DNA of 64,000 nt, from NCBI GenBank assembly GCA_000531095.1, contig HG799465.1, forward strand, positions 359,019 through 423,018, in the 5' to 3' direction. Position 1 is the stretch's first letter. Every line of letters starts with the position of its first letter. The notes under the pieces were generated by a model. That model was given only the letters and a program-made list of their open reading frames with translations. It did no database searches and was not told where the DNA came from. Source of the DNA: Gemmata massiliana. GTDB lineage: Bacteria > Planctomycetota > Planctomycetia > Gemmatales > Gemmataceae. This document shows positions 19,013-27,382 of the stretch, piece by piece. The position numbers were made by a program, and so were the translations under genes.

Positions 19013-20062
19013 TTACTTCTCCCGGCGGATGCTCCACTCGGCGATCGCTTCCAGGATCGCGCGGCACTCGTTGCGCGGGAGGCACTCCAATTCTTGCTTC
19101 GCGGCGCGGGCGAGTTCCTCAGCCCGTCGCTTGGCAAATGCAATGGATTGCGTCTTCTCTAGAGCTTGCAGGACACGAACTCCAAGCCCCTCCGCATTGG
19201 TACGGATCGCGTCGCGGAGCTTCGCGGACTCGGTCGGCGCGAGGCGGTTCAGGCAGTGGATGACCGGGAGCGTGAGTTTCTGCTGTTCGAGGTCGGTACC
19301 GAGGGTCTTGCCCGCCGCGTCCTCGGTGCCCACGAGGTCGAGCAGGTCGTCCGCGATCTGGAACGCCAGCCCCAGCGACCGCCCGTAGTTCCCGAGCTTT
19401 GCTGCCACGTCCTCGGACGCGCCCGCGTAGAGCGCCCCGAGCCGCCCGCAGCACTCGGTCAGGGCCGCGGTCTTGCCATCGATGATGGCGAAGTAGTCGG
19501 TCTCGGTCAGTTCGAGGTTCCCGCGCTCGGTGACCTGCCGGAGTTCCCCGGCGCACACGCGGTTGGTCACTTCGCCCGTAATCTGGCACGCGCGCCCGTC
19601 GACCGTGCTGGTCAGGTGGAAGGCGTGCGTGAACAGCATGTCACCGAGCAGAATGCTGACCTTGTTGCCCCACCCGAAGTTGACCGTGGGGGCGTGCCGG
19701 CGCATGTCGGCCTCGTCGAGCACGTCGTCGTGAACGAGGGTCGCGGTGTGGATCATCTCCATCGCCGCGGCGAGCGTGTGGTGCGCGGGCGCGATCTTCC
19801 CGACCGCTTTGGCCGTGAGGAGCAATAGCGCCGGGCGGAGCCGCTTCCCGCGGTAGTGTTTGAGGTGCTCGATGAGTGGCCCGAACGGGCCGCGGTGGGG
19901 CGCCAGCGTGCTGTCGAAGATGCGTTCGGCTTCTGCAATATCAGCCGCGACCGGGGCGAACGCCAAACCCGCGGCCTTCGAGCCGGATCGGTGAGTGGGA
20001 TCGATCCCCGGAGCGGTTCCGCCAGTAGTAGCGGGCGAAACGGTTGCCATTGCGGTCCCCAT
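19013..20062 (-). CDS. Polyprenyl diphosphate synthase (trans-isoprenyl transferase)
   Basis: This 349-residue enzyme adds isopentenyl units to an allylic diphosphate. Both aspartate-rich motifs are present: DDVLDEAD (first) and DDLLD (second), with GKRLRPALLLL upstream. The overall pattern is of the octaprenyl/solanesyl type that supplies quinone side chains, but product length cannot be read with confidence. I chose the ATG at 20062 because GGGAGG lies eight bases upstream. The open frame extends to 20266 without support. It lies in a run of minus-strand housekeeping genes. Confidence 0.88.
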   Translation of the reverse strand: MGTAMATVSPATTGGTAPGIDPTHRSGSKAAGLAFAPVAADIAEAERIFDSTLAPHRGPFGPLIEHLKHYRGKRLRPALLLLTAKAVGKIAPAHHTLAAAMEMIHTATLVHDDVLDEADMRRHAPTVNFGWGNKVSILLGDMLFTHAFHLTSTVDGRACQITGEVTNRVCAGELRQVTERGNLELTETDYFAIIDGKTAALTECCGRLGALYAGASEDVAAKLGNYGRSLGLAFQIADDLLDLVGTEDAAGKTLGTDLEQQKLTLPVIHCLNRLAPTESAKLRDAIRTNAEGLGVRVLQALEKTQSIAFAKRRAEELARAAKQELECLPRNECRAILEAIAEWSIRREK

Positions 20063-20169
20063 CGCGCGGCCCTCCCGCATTTCCGGTGCGTGCCGCAACC
20101 CGGAAAGCATACGCCCGTGATGCCGACCGTCAATTGCAACCGCGGGCACGACTCCCGGGTCGCACGGAG

Positions 20170-20649
20170 TTACGCCGGGTCGCGAACGAAGTGTCCGCTC
20201 TTCCCGCCGTCCTTCTCTTCCAGCCGGACCGCCTCGATCACCATCGCGCGGTCGGCGGCTTTGCACATGTCGTACACCGTCAGGGCTGCTACGGTAACCG
20301 CAGTCAGGGCCTCCATTTCAACACCCGTTCGGGCGAAAACCGTGACCGCGGACTCGATCCGCAGCGAATCCCCAGTCGGGAACGTGAAATCGAGTTTCAC
20401 GGACGTCAGCGGGAGCGGGTGGCACAGCGGGATCAGGTCGGCGGTCTTCTTCGCCGCCATGATCCCCGCGAGCCGGGCCACTTCGAGCACGTCACCCTTG
20501 GAAACTTGCTTGTCCCGAATGAGGGCGAGCGTGGTCGGCAGCATGCGCACGACCGCCGACGCCCGGGCCACGCGGTGCGTTTCGGCCTTCGCACCGACAT
20601 CGACCATACGGGACGCGCCGGACTCGTCGAAATGCGACAGTGTGGACAT
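20170..20649 (-). CDS. moaC: Cyclic pyranopterin monophosphate synthase MoaC
   Basis: The 159-residue product has the family length and motifs: [16 protein letters not shown] near the N-terminus, then [20 protein letters not shown] and [20 protein letters not shown]. With MoaA, MoaC makes cyclic pyranopterin monophosphate, the first intermediate of molybdenum cofactor. No other moa gene is adjacent. I prefer the ATG at 20649 because [13 protein letters not shown], the start of homology, follows directly; in-frame ATGs at 20673 and 20688 have no better ribosome site. Confidence 0.93.
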   Translation of the reverse strand: MSTLSHFDESGASRMVDVGAKAETHRVARASAVVRMLPTTLALIRDKQVSKGDVLEVARLAGIMAAKKTADLIPLCHPLPLTSVKLDFTFPTGDSLRIESAVTVFARTGVEMEALTAVTVAALTVYDMCKAADRAMVIEAVRLEEKDGGKSGHFVRDPA

Positions 20650-20709
20650 GGCACCACTTGTAACGCGAGACATCCGCAAATGCGCCAACTGAACCGAACC
20701 CGTGCCATT

Positions 20710-21609
20710 TTATGGTTTTACGGGCGGTAGCAGCCGCGCGCCGCGTTCGCCACTGGACGGCGCGGGGGTGGGAAGTTCTTCCGCGCCGGGTGGAATCGCG
20801 GGCGGTACGCCGGGGGGGGGCATTTCCGGGAAGACCGGCTGGCGCCCCCCTCCTCCACTTCCGGGCGGGGTCGGAATCGTGGGCACGCGCGGCCCCTCGG
20901 GACCAGACGGGTGCGGGTACGGTAGCACGTTTCCTCCACCGCCCCCCGCACGTGGCGGAGCGGGTGGTTTCACGGTAATATCGCGATCCGCCTCGAACGT
21001 GCGACCGTCCGTGGTCACCAAGCGCACAGCGACCCGCACGCGGTCCGAACTCGGGAGCGTCTGCCACGGCACTGCGACGAAGTACCCCGTACTAATAAGG
21101 CCGCTTTTCCACGTCGGGCGGAGTTTGTCGGCCGAGATGTTCCACGACCCGATGGGGTTCTTCAGCCCCGCAGGGGTGATTTCCCACGCCGCGATCAGAG
21201 CCCGCGCCGGAACCTTCACCGCGGACCCGTCCTCGTCCCGCGGCACGATCACAACGAGTAGTCCCTCGTCACCGGGAACGCCGTCGTCATCGACGCCGCC
21301 GGTTCCGCGTGCGATCGCGAGTTCCTTCACCGGGAAGTACGCACTTCCCCCGGTGACCGCTCCGGGTTGCGGACCGGACGCAGGGGCGGGGCGCTGAGAG
21401 GCTTCATAAGCGCGAAGCAGGTTGCGTGACTGATCGAGAGCGGCCCGCGTGTCCGCGAGTTCTTTCTCGCGCGTGCGGATTTCCGCTTCGAGCAGGTCGT
21501 ACCGGTTGTTGGTTTTGCAACCCGTGAGAAATGCGAACGTGATGCAGACGACCCCACCGGCCGCAACGCGGTGCGTGAACCAGCGCGGGTTCCGCCAGTG
21601 GTGTCGCAT
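20710..21609 (-). CDS. Putative lipoprotein with coiled coil and Pro/Gly-rich tail
   Basis: The 299-residue product has an N-terminal signal ending in a lipobox (FAFLTGC, cysteine near residue 31). A short coiled coil follows (LLEAEIRTREKELADTRAAL), then a linker and a beta-rich domain (PARALIAAWEITPAGLKNPI). The last ~70 residues are rich in Pro and Gly. I do not recognise a family. It is probably anchored to a membrane facing the periplasm. The 105-base gap to clpP leaves room for its own promoter. Confidence 0.7.
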   Translation of the reverse strand: MRHHWRNPRWFTHRVAAGGVVCITFAFLTGCKTNNRYDLLEAEIRTREKELADTRAALDQSRNLLRAYEASQRPAPASGPQPGAVTGGSAYFPVKELAIARGTGGVDDDGVPGDEGLLVVIVPRDEDGSAVKVPARALIAAWEITPAGLKNPIGSWNISADKLRPTWKSGLISTGYFVAVPWQTLPSSDRVRVAVRLVTTDGRTFEADRDITVKPPAPPRAGGGGGNVLPYPHPSGPEGPRVPTIPTPPGSGGGGRQPVFPEMPPPGVPPAIPPGAEELPTPAPSSGERGARLLPPVKP

Positions 21610-21713
21610 CCTGCTTCCCAAGAACCTAACCCCCTCCCCCTCCCGTTCTTCGAGAGGGGGCAGAACCAATTTTCTGTGCTCGCGCCGGTTCGGAACGAGG
21701 GGGGCGGTTCTCC

Positions 21714-22334
21714 TTACTCCCCCGTCGGGCGGCTGGCAGCGAGCGCCTCCGCCGGCATCCGCTCCAGAACCTTGTCGACCAGACCGAAGTCGCGGGCCTC
21801 TTGCGCGGACATGAAGTTGTCGCGGTCGGTGCCCTTCGCGATCGCCTCGACCGGCTGACCGCTGTGCTTGGCCATCAGCTTGTTCAGCGTGTCCTTCGTG
21901 CGGAGGAACTCCTTCGCGTGGATGAGGATCTCTTCCGCGGTGCCCTCGCTCCCGGCGCTGGGCTGGTGGATCATCACGCGGGCGTGCGGCAGGGCGTACC
22001 GCTTACCCTTCGTCCCGGCCGTCAGGAGCATCGCGCCCATGCTGGCGGCCTGGCCCATGCAGTACGTCGCCACGTCGCACGTGATGAACTGCATGGTGTC
22101 GTAGATCGCCATGCCCGCGGTGACGCTCCCGCCGGGGCTGTTGATGTAAAGGCTGATGTCGCGCTTCGGGTCTTCAAACTGGAGGTACAGCATCTGCGCG
22201 ACGATCAGGTTCGCCATGTCGTCCTGGACCACGCCCTGAAGGAAGATGATCCGGTCCTTCAAGAGGCGGCTGTAGATGTCGTAGGCGCGTTCTTCGCGGC
22301 CCCGGCTCTCCACGACGATCGGTACGAGCGGCAT
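21714..22334 (-). CDS. clpP: ATP-dependent Clp protease proteolytic subunit ClpP, copy A
   Basis: This 206-residue serine protease subunit forms the barrel that degrades proteins unfolded by ClpX or ClpA. The full triad is present: Ser98 in MGQAASMGA, His123 in MIHQPS, and Asp172 in TDRDNFMS. The substrate-binding block [11 protein letters not shown] is intact. GGAGG precedes the ATG. A second clpP and the trigger factor gene lie upstream on the same strand, the classic tig-clpP order, here duplicated. The two ClpPs may form a mixed barrel. Confidence 0.95.
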   Translation of the reverse strand: MPLVPIVVESRGREERAYDIYSRLLKDRIIFLQGVVQDDMANLIVAQMLYLQFEDPKRDISLYINSPGGSVTAGMAIYDTMQFITCDVATYCMGQAASMGAMLLTAGTKGKRYALPHARVMIHQPSAGSEGTAEEILIHAKEFLRTKDTLNKLMAKHSGQPVEAIAKGTDRDNFMSAQEARDFGLVDKVLERMPAEALAASRPTGE

Positions 22335-22572
22335 GTTCGGTCCTCCGAGCGAAGCGCCGCGCCCTCAGTATCGGGCGGGCGGGTCGCGGGTGATGAGCGG
22401 TGTCTCTGAGTGTTAGTCGCGCGCGCCCGTGGCGTGGCGGACTTGCGGTAGAAGCGCGGGAAGCGGGGTGCGGGGTGCGGAGCGAAAGCAACGGGCAGCG
22501 GGCGGTGGCTCGTTCCCGTTTTTTGCTTTTCGCTTCAGTTCCGCGCCCCACGATCCGGGTCCCGCGTCGGAT

Positions 22573-23220
22573 TTACTTCTTGGGTTCGGGGCGCGAGAGC
22601 ACCTCGTCCACGAGACCGAACGCCTTGGCCTCGTCCGCGTGGTAGTACTTGTCCCGGTCGGTTTCCTTGGCGATGACCTCGAGCGGCTGGCCGGTGTGCT
22701 TGGCCAGGATCTCGTTGAGCCGCTGGCGCTCCTTGATGATCTCGTTGGCCTGGATCTCGATGTCCGAGACCTGCCCGCCGACCTGCCCGTAGGGCTGGTG
22801 GATCATCACCTTGGAGTTCGGCAGCGCGTAGCGCTTGCCCTTGCTCCCGGCCGCGAGCAGCACGGCCGCACCGCTGGCCGCCAGGCCCATGCAGTACGTG
22901 TGGATCGGGGCCTCAATGAACTGCATCGTGTCGTAGATCGCGAGCGTGGCGGAGACGGACCCGCCGGGGCTGTTGATGTACATGTGGATGTCCGCGGTCT
23001 TGTTCTCGTACTGGAGGAACAAGAGGCGCTGGATCACGAAGCTCGCCATCAGGTCGGTGATGACCGGGCTGCCCAGATCCTGACCGGCCCCGAGGAAGAT
23101 GATCCGGTTGTCCATGAGCAGGTCGGCGATGCCGACCGTGCGCTGGCGCGAGGTCTGGCCGCGCTGGAGCGTCGGCTCGAAGGTGCGGGCCGCGGCCATC
23201 GGTTCAAACGGTGAGAACAT
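22573..23220 (-). CDS. clpP: ATP-dependent Clp protease proteolytic subunit ClpP, copy B
   Basis: This 215-residue paralogue has a longer N-terminus. Ser116, His141 and Asp190 of the triad are retained (GLAASGAAVLL, VMIHQPYG, TDRDKYYH). The residue after the catalytic serine is Gly rather than the usual Met, which could alter the oxyanion region or the preferred substrates. GGAAGG precedes the ATG. It lies between tig and clpP copy A, with about 240 and 115 bases on either side, so the genes may be cotranscribed or separately controlled. Confidence 0.93.
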   Translation of the reverse strand: MFSPFEPMAAARTFEPTLQRGQTSRQRTVGIADLLMDNRIIFLGAGQDLGSPVITDLMASFVIQRLLFLQYENKTADIHMYINSPGGSVSATLAIYDTMQFIEAPIHTYCMGLAASGAAVLLAAGSKGKRYALPNSKVMIHQPYGQVGGQVSDIEIQANEIIKERQRLNEILAKHTGQPLEVIAKETDRDKYYHADEAKAFGLVDEVLSRPEPKK

Positions 23221-23334
23221 GATTTTGGCCTTCCGAGCTGAGCCGTTCGACCGCGACCCGGCGCGGAGCCATTACGCTCTCGCGCCGGGTCGCGGCGAAA
23301 CAAGAATGGGGTCACTAACACTGTACGCAGGAGG

Positions 23335-24864
23335 TCAACTGGCGCTGTCGGCCTTCGGTTCGCCCTCGGCCGGGGCGGGCGTCTCGGGCTCGGGGAGCAC
23401 GGCCTGTTCGACGGTCGCGACCTCGCCCGGCTGCTCGTCCGCCTTCAGATCGTAGTCTTCGTAGGTCGCGTTGGTGATAATCAGGTCCAGCGCCTTGCGC
23501 TCGAGCAGGTCCGCCGCGACCGCTTCCAGCAAGTCTTCTTTTTCGAGCCGGGCCTTCACCTTGCGGAAGCTCTCGCCCGACTGCTCCGCGATGCGGTCGA
23601 TTTCGACGTCGATGTCCTCTTCCTCGATCTCGATCTTCTCGACCTCGGCGATCTTCTGAAGCACGAAGTGCTCCTTGAGCGCGTCGGCCGTGCTCTTGAG
23701 CACGTCCTGTTCGAGCACCCGGCGCCGGCCCTGGATCTGCTCGTCGGTCATGCCCGCGTTCCGCATCTCCATGACCTTGCGGGCGAGCGTCTTACGGGCC
23801 TGCTTGCGCAGCATGTCTTGCGGCAGATCCCACGCCGCGGCCGACGCGATCGTTTGCAGAACCTGTTCGCGGGCCGAGCGGCGCTGGCTGTACTCGAGGC
23901 GCCGGTCCAGAACCGCTTGCACGAGTTCGGTGAAGGCGTCCGGCGTGCTGACGCCGAAGGAGCCTTCCAGAAGCTCCTGCGTCACTTCCGGCTGGCGCGT
24001 GGTCTTCACGTCCTTCACGGTAAAGGTCGCTTGCACCGTCGCCCCGCGGAGTTGCTCCGAGGCCGTTTCCTTGGAGAGCATAATATCGACCACGCGCACG
24101 TCGCCGGGCTTGGCGCCCTTCATCTTCGCGCCGAAGCTCGTGGCGACGCCGTCGGAGAGAGCGAGTTGCGGCTCGACCTTAACCTGGACCTCGTCGAGCT
24201 TGTTGATGTCCTTGCCGTTGAAGGCAATCGTGACGTCCGCGGTCACCGTGTCGAACAGGTCAACGACCGCCGGCTCCTTCGGAACGATCTGGCCGTAGGG
24301 CTCGAGCAGCCGCTTCTTTTCGGCCTCGACCTCGTCCGCGGTGTAGGTGTGGACCGGGCGGCGGAGCTTGATGCCCTTGTACTCGGGCAGGTCGAACTCG
24401 GGCCGCACTTCGATGTCGAACTCGTAAACGAACGGCCCTTCCTTCGGGATGTTCACGAGCGTCGGATCGAATTCCGGCGGGCTGAGCGGCGCGATCGCCT
24501 GGTCTTCCGCGAGCTGCTCAAGGCTCGCCATGAGAACCTGCGACTTGATCTCTTCCGCGACGCTCTCGTAGTACTGCTTCTCGATCATCTTGCGCGGCGC
24601 TTTGCCGGGCCGGAACCCGCGCACCTGCGGCTGGTCGCTCCGCGTCAGCTCGGTGAACTTCTCATCGAACCGCTTGTCGATGGCCCCGCGATCGACGGTG
24701 ACCTTCACGTGCTTCTTGCACGGCCCCACGTCCTTGATCTCGACCGCCTGCTGGAGCTTAACGTCCGCCTCGGCAGCGACTTCGGCACCGGCGATCTCGG
24801 CGAGCGCGGTCGCCGTGACGTCGTCCTTTGGGGCCTCGGTGGTTGGGGTTGTTTCGTCGGCCAT
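23335..24864 (-). CDS. tig: Trigger factor
   Basis: This 509-residue ribosome-associated chaperone and peptidyl-prolyl isomerase has the N-terminal ribosome-binding signature (GFRPGKAPRKMIEKQYYESV). A degenerate FKBP-like middle domain follows (DLFDTVTADVTIAFNGKDIN), then a long helical C-terminal chaperone arm (LEQDVLKSTADALKEHFVLQ). Extensions of roughly 40 residues at the N-terminus and about 30 at the C-terminus are Ala/Glu/Pro-rich and exceed the E. coli protein. GGAGG precedes the ATG. The tig-clpP order links folding and degradation of new proteins. Confidence 0.93.
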   Translation of the reverse strand: MADETTPTTEAPKDDVTATALAEIAGAEVAAEADVKLQQAVEIKDVGPCKKHVKVTVDRGAIDKRFDEKFTELTRSDQPQVRGFRPGKAPRKMIEKQYYESVAEEIKSQVLMASLEQLAEDQAIAPLSPPEFDPTLVNIPKEGPFVYEFDIEVRPEFDLPEYKGIKLRRPVHTYTADEVEAEKKRLLEPYGQIVPKEPAVVDLFDTVTADVTIAFNGKDINKLDEVQVKVEPQLALSDGVATSFGAKMKGAKPGDVRVVDIMLSKETASEQLRGATVQATFTVKDVKTTRQPEVTQELLEGSFGVSTPDAFTELVQAVLDRRLEYSQRRSAREQVLQTIASAAAWDLPQDMLRKQARKTLARKVMEMRNAGMTDEQIQGRRRVLEQDVLKSTADALKEHFVLQKIAEVEKIEIEEEDIDVEIDRIAEQSGESFRKVKARLEKEDLLEAVAADLLERKALDLIITNATYEDYDLKADEQPGEVATVEQAVLPEPETPAPAEGEPKADSAS

Positions 24865-24927
24865 CGCAATATCCTCCGTCGGTGAAGCCGAACTCGTGCC
24901 GTATATGAGTCGCCTTAAAACGACAAA

Positions 24928-24982
24928 CCGGGAAGTTGGGGCAGCGGGATTATATACCCGCCGTAAGCCCGCGACTTCCCGG
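24928..24982 (-). terminator. Hairpin downstream of tRNA-Gly
   Basis: A 9-bp stem (24974-24982 with 24928-24936) is followed on the minus strand by TTTGTCGTTTTAA. It lies about 33 bases past the tRNA 3' end, so it could terminate the tRNA transcript. The loop is long and contains the candidate tig -10 element, so the two functions may overlap. Confidence 0.4.
24949..24954 (-). promoter_or_regulatory. Candidate -10 element for tig
   Basis: Read on the minus strand these bases are TATAAT, about 85 bases before the tig ATG. They sit between short inverted arms (24944-24948 and 24957-24961). I see no good -35 hexamer at the usual distance, so this is only a candidate. Confidence 0.3.
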
Positions 24983-25014
24983 CCCTTGCGCGCTCGCGCG
25001 CCACGTTAAATCAG

Positions 25015-25086
25015 AGCGGGTGATGGGACTTGAACCCACGACAACCTCGTTGGCAACGAGGTACTCTACCACTGAGTTACACCCGC
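25015..25086 (-). tRNA. tRNA-Gly (anticodon GCC)
   Basis: The minus strand folds as a standard 72-nt cloverleaf. The acceptor stem is GCGGGTG with CACCCGC. The D arm is ACTC/GAGT. The anticodon stem CCTCG/CGAGG encloses loop TTGCCAA, which puts GCC at positions 34-36. The T arm is GTGGG/CCCAT around TTCAAGT, and the discriminator is T (U). No CCA is encoded. Confidence 0.96.
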
Positions 25087-25298
25087 ACTTGTCATCCCGG
25101 CACTCCCATTTCTAGGTACGTGCCATCGCGGTTTCAAGTGGAGAATATTTGAAGTAGGTGAGGTGGACAGTGGGCACTCTGGAGAAAACTTGCAGGGTAA
25201 TCCGGCGGGTACGGTATTTGAAGTGAAAATGTGTGCCGAATTGTTGACCTCGCCTCCGGCAAATAATGACGTTACGCTCGGTGTTTGAGGAGGCTCCC

Positions 25299-25880
25299 GT
25301 GACGACCAAACCACCCGCAATTCCCGTTCGCTCATTTCGGTTCAGTCGCGAACAGTACCACCACCTCGGTGAGCTGGGATTCTTCGACGGAAAACGGGTC
25401 GAACTCATCCGCGGCGAGATTCTCGAAATGAGCCCGATCAACTGGCCCCACCAGCTCGGGAAAATCAAACTCGCCCGGGCGCTGAGTTCGGCCTTCACAG
25501 GAATCGGTTGGGTGAACGAACAGGGGCCGCTCGCGACGGGCGATTCCGAACCGCAGCCGGACGTGGCCATAATTCCCGGCCACCCCGAAGACTACGCCGA
25601 GCACCCTCGAACCGCGTTACTCGTTGTCGAAGTCGCGGACACCACTCTGGCCGACGACACCACAACGAAAGCGGAACTGTACGCGACGGCCGGGATCGCG
25701 GACTATTGGGTGCTCGACCTCAACGGGCGCCAGCTTCACGTGTTCCGCGATCCGCAACTACTACCGCACGCACTCGACGCCACCGCATACCGCACGCACG
25801 ACGTCCTGCAACCGACGGACTCCGTTTCCCCACTCGCGGCGCCGACCGTGTCGATTCTGGTAGCCGATCTGCTGCCATAA
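25299..25880 (+). CDS. Uma2 family protein (PD-(D/E)XK nuclease-like fold)
   Basis: This 193-residue protein has the Uma2/DUF820 pattern: RVELIRGEILEMSPINWPHQ near the N-terminus, EPQPDVAII with the conserved Asp, LVVEVADTTLADD, and KAELYATAGIADYWVLDLNG with the conserved Lys. The fold resembles restriction endonucleases, but the biological role is not established. Such genes are very numerous in planctomycetes and cyanobacteria. I chose the GTG at 25299 because GAGGAGG lies five bases upstream. Confidence 0.85.
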   Translation: MTTKPPAIPVRSFRFSREQYHHLGELGFFDGKRVELIRGEILEMSPINWPHQLGKIKLARALSSAFTGIGWVNEQGPLATGDSEPQPDVAIIPGHPEDYAEHPRTALLVVEVADTTLADDTTTKAELYATAGIADYWVLDLNGRQLHVFRDPQLLPHALDATAYRTHDVLQPTDSVSPLAAPTVSILVADLLP

Positions 25881-25888
25881 AACGAAAA

Positions 25889-25909
25889 CGGCCGGCTTTC
25901 GGCCGGCCG
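25889..25909. terminator. Bidirectional hairpin between convergent genes
   Basis: An 8-bp stem (25889-25896 with 25902-25909) closes a TTTCG loop, with AAAA before it and CTGTTT after it. It lies between the ends of the Uma2 gene and the converging gene that ends at 25934, so it can serve both strands. Confidence 0.6.
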
Positions 25910-25933
25910 CTGTTTCCATTCACTCACATCGCG

Positions 25934-26782
25934 TTACTTGTCGATCGAATCTTCGGCGTAGGTGCTCTCGTACACGAACTTGGTGCCCTCGCCCTGGTGG
26001 TTCGCAAGTTCGGCCTTCGCGGAGAGGCGCGACGCCTGGTACTTGCCCGCGACCGTGTTAAAGTACACGTCACCGGTCCACAGCATCGGCACCAGCGGAA
26101 CTTGCTCGCTGGTCGCCTTCGGCGGGGCCTTCAGCGCCGTTTCCACGCCCACGATGAGGTAGCCGTCCTTCAAGCCCTTGCTCGTGTACTTCTGGGTGAA
26201 GTCGTAGTTCTCACCGGTGCCGTTCGGCGGATCGATCTTCAGCCCGAACGGGCGGTCCCACGACTTGCCCGCGTCCGGCAGCGCGTCCGGCAACACGAGG
26301 CGGAACGGCAGTTCCGCTTGCAGGCGCGACGCGGAGCCGGTCTTCGCGTCCTTCACCTCAATGAGCTTGCCCTGCGCGTCCACGCGCACAGTGACAATCG
26401 GCTTGTTCAGGAACGCTTCCATGTTCTTCGCGTCTTCGGGCTTGGCCGAATCGGTCGTCAACGTCATGCCGTCGGGCTGACGGATCACGCTCTTCATCTC
26501 GCTGATGCTCATTTCGAGTGTCGCGACGCCCTCTTTGTCCACGTCCTTCACGGTCCACTTGCGGACGAGCGTGAGGTTCGTGCCGGACTCGCTCGTAACC
26601 GGTTTCTCAGTCTTCTCGTCGAGAACCGTTTCCTTCACTGTCGTGGACTGAACGACGCGGTACGCGAGCACCTTCCCCGGCTCCCACTTGAACCGCGGCG
26701 CGGCCGGCGCGGGTGCCGGGGGTTGTCCGAGCGCCGGGAGGGCAGTCGAGAACGCGAGTGCCAAAACCGTAAATCGCAACAT
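25934..26782 (-). CDS. Secreted protein of unknown function, 282 residues
   Basis: The protein has a clear signal peptide (FTVLALAFSTALPALGQ) and a short Pro/Ala linker. The mature part is beta-rich, with WEPGKVLAYRVVQSTTVKET at the front, RKWTVKDVDKEGVATLEMSI in the middle and DAGKSWDRPFGLKIDPPNG later. I do not recognise a named family, though this layout recurs in planctomycete DUF6263-like secreted proteins; that link is from memory and uncertain. I chose the ATG at 26782 because GGGAGG lies upstream and the signal peptide starts there. Confidence 0.68.
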   Translation of the reverse strand: MLRFTVLALAFSTALPALGQPPAPAPAAPRFKWEPGKVLAYRVVQSTTVKETVLDEKTEKPVTSESGTNLTLVRKWTVKDVDKEGVATLEMSISEMKSVIRQPDGMTLTTDSAKPEDAKNMEAFLNKPIVTVRVDAQGKLIEVKDAKTGSASRLQAELPFRLVLPDALPDAGKSWDRPFGLKIDPPNGTGENYDFTQKYTSKGLKDGYLIVGVETALKAPPKATSEQVPLVPMLWTGDVYFNTVAGKYQASRLSAKAELANHQGEGTKFVYESTYAEDSIDK

Positions 26783-26840
26783 GATGGGCCTCCCGCACGA
26801 AACAACGTGCACAGTTTGGGAAGCGGCATAGCGAGAAGCG

Positions 26841-26876
26841 GCACCGGCGCGAAGGCCAACCGCCGCTGACGGGCAG
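26841..26876. repeat. 36-bp direct repeat, copy 1
   Basis: This 36-base block begins GCACCGGCGCGAAGGCCAAC and is repeated exactly at 26987-27022. The two copies flank the palindromic element at 26911-26980 at a 146-base offset. The duplication may have arisen when the palindrome inserted or by slippage around it. Confidence 0.85.
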
Positions 26877-26910
26877 GGCTGTTTAAGTGGAAGTGGGCAG
26901 GTATTGCCGC

Positions 26911-26980
26911 CCACCCGCTCGTTAACACTCGCGGTTCGCCTGAGTCTCTGGGCGAACCGCGAGCGTTAACGAGCGGGTGG
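26911..26980. repeat. 30-bp inverted repeat, intergenic palindrome family copy 2
   Basis: Positions 26911-26940 and 26951-26980 are reverse complements with one mismatch around a 10-base loop. The arm begins CCACCCGCTCGTTAACACTC. It differs from the 12910-12979 element at only a few arm positions, and the differences are largely compensated on the other arm. A degenerate single arm is visible near 27193-27217. Confidence 0.85.
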
Positions 26981-26986
26981 AACTAC

Positions 26987-27022
26987 GCACCGGCGCGAAG
27001 GCCAACCGCCGCTGACGGGCAG
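26987..27022. repeat. 36-bp direct repeat, copy 2
   Basis: This is an exact copy of 26841-26876. It ends one base before the next inverted repeat begins at 27023, so three repeat types are packed into about 270 bases. Confidence 0.85.
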
Positions 27023-27111
27023 AAGAGTTTTGACAGGATTAACAGGATTGACAGGATTCAAAAAGCAACGTCGCATTCGGTCTTGATCCGGTTAATCCTG
27101 TCAAAGCTCTT
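27023..27111. repeat. Inverted repeat built on the ACAGGATT unit
   Basis: The left arm 27023-27048 and right arm 27086-27111 are reverse complements over 26 bases with two mismatches. The left side also holds three tandem ACAGGATT units about nine bases apart. Sequences of this type recur in many bacterial genomes as short dispersed intergenic repeats. It lies upstream of the flavin reductase gene. Confidence 0.7.
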
Positions 27112-27382
27112 CTTGTTTTCGCACCTCACCCGAGCCATCCGGTGACAGCCGGAGAAACCTCGCACTGGCCGTTTGCCAAGAAGACCGAGCGCGCCGCGAG
27201 TGTTGACGAGCGAGTGGTGCTTCCCGTACCGGCCCACTTCTCCCACTCAACGGCCCTACCACGTGCGTTTTTCGCCCGCGCGAGGTGCTCCCCGGGCGCG
27301 TCAGGAAACAGACCTCGCGGCGATCGACTATCATGCCCTCTGGGACCACTTGTGCCACTTCCGCTAACCCACGCGACCGCTC

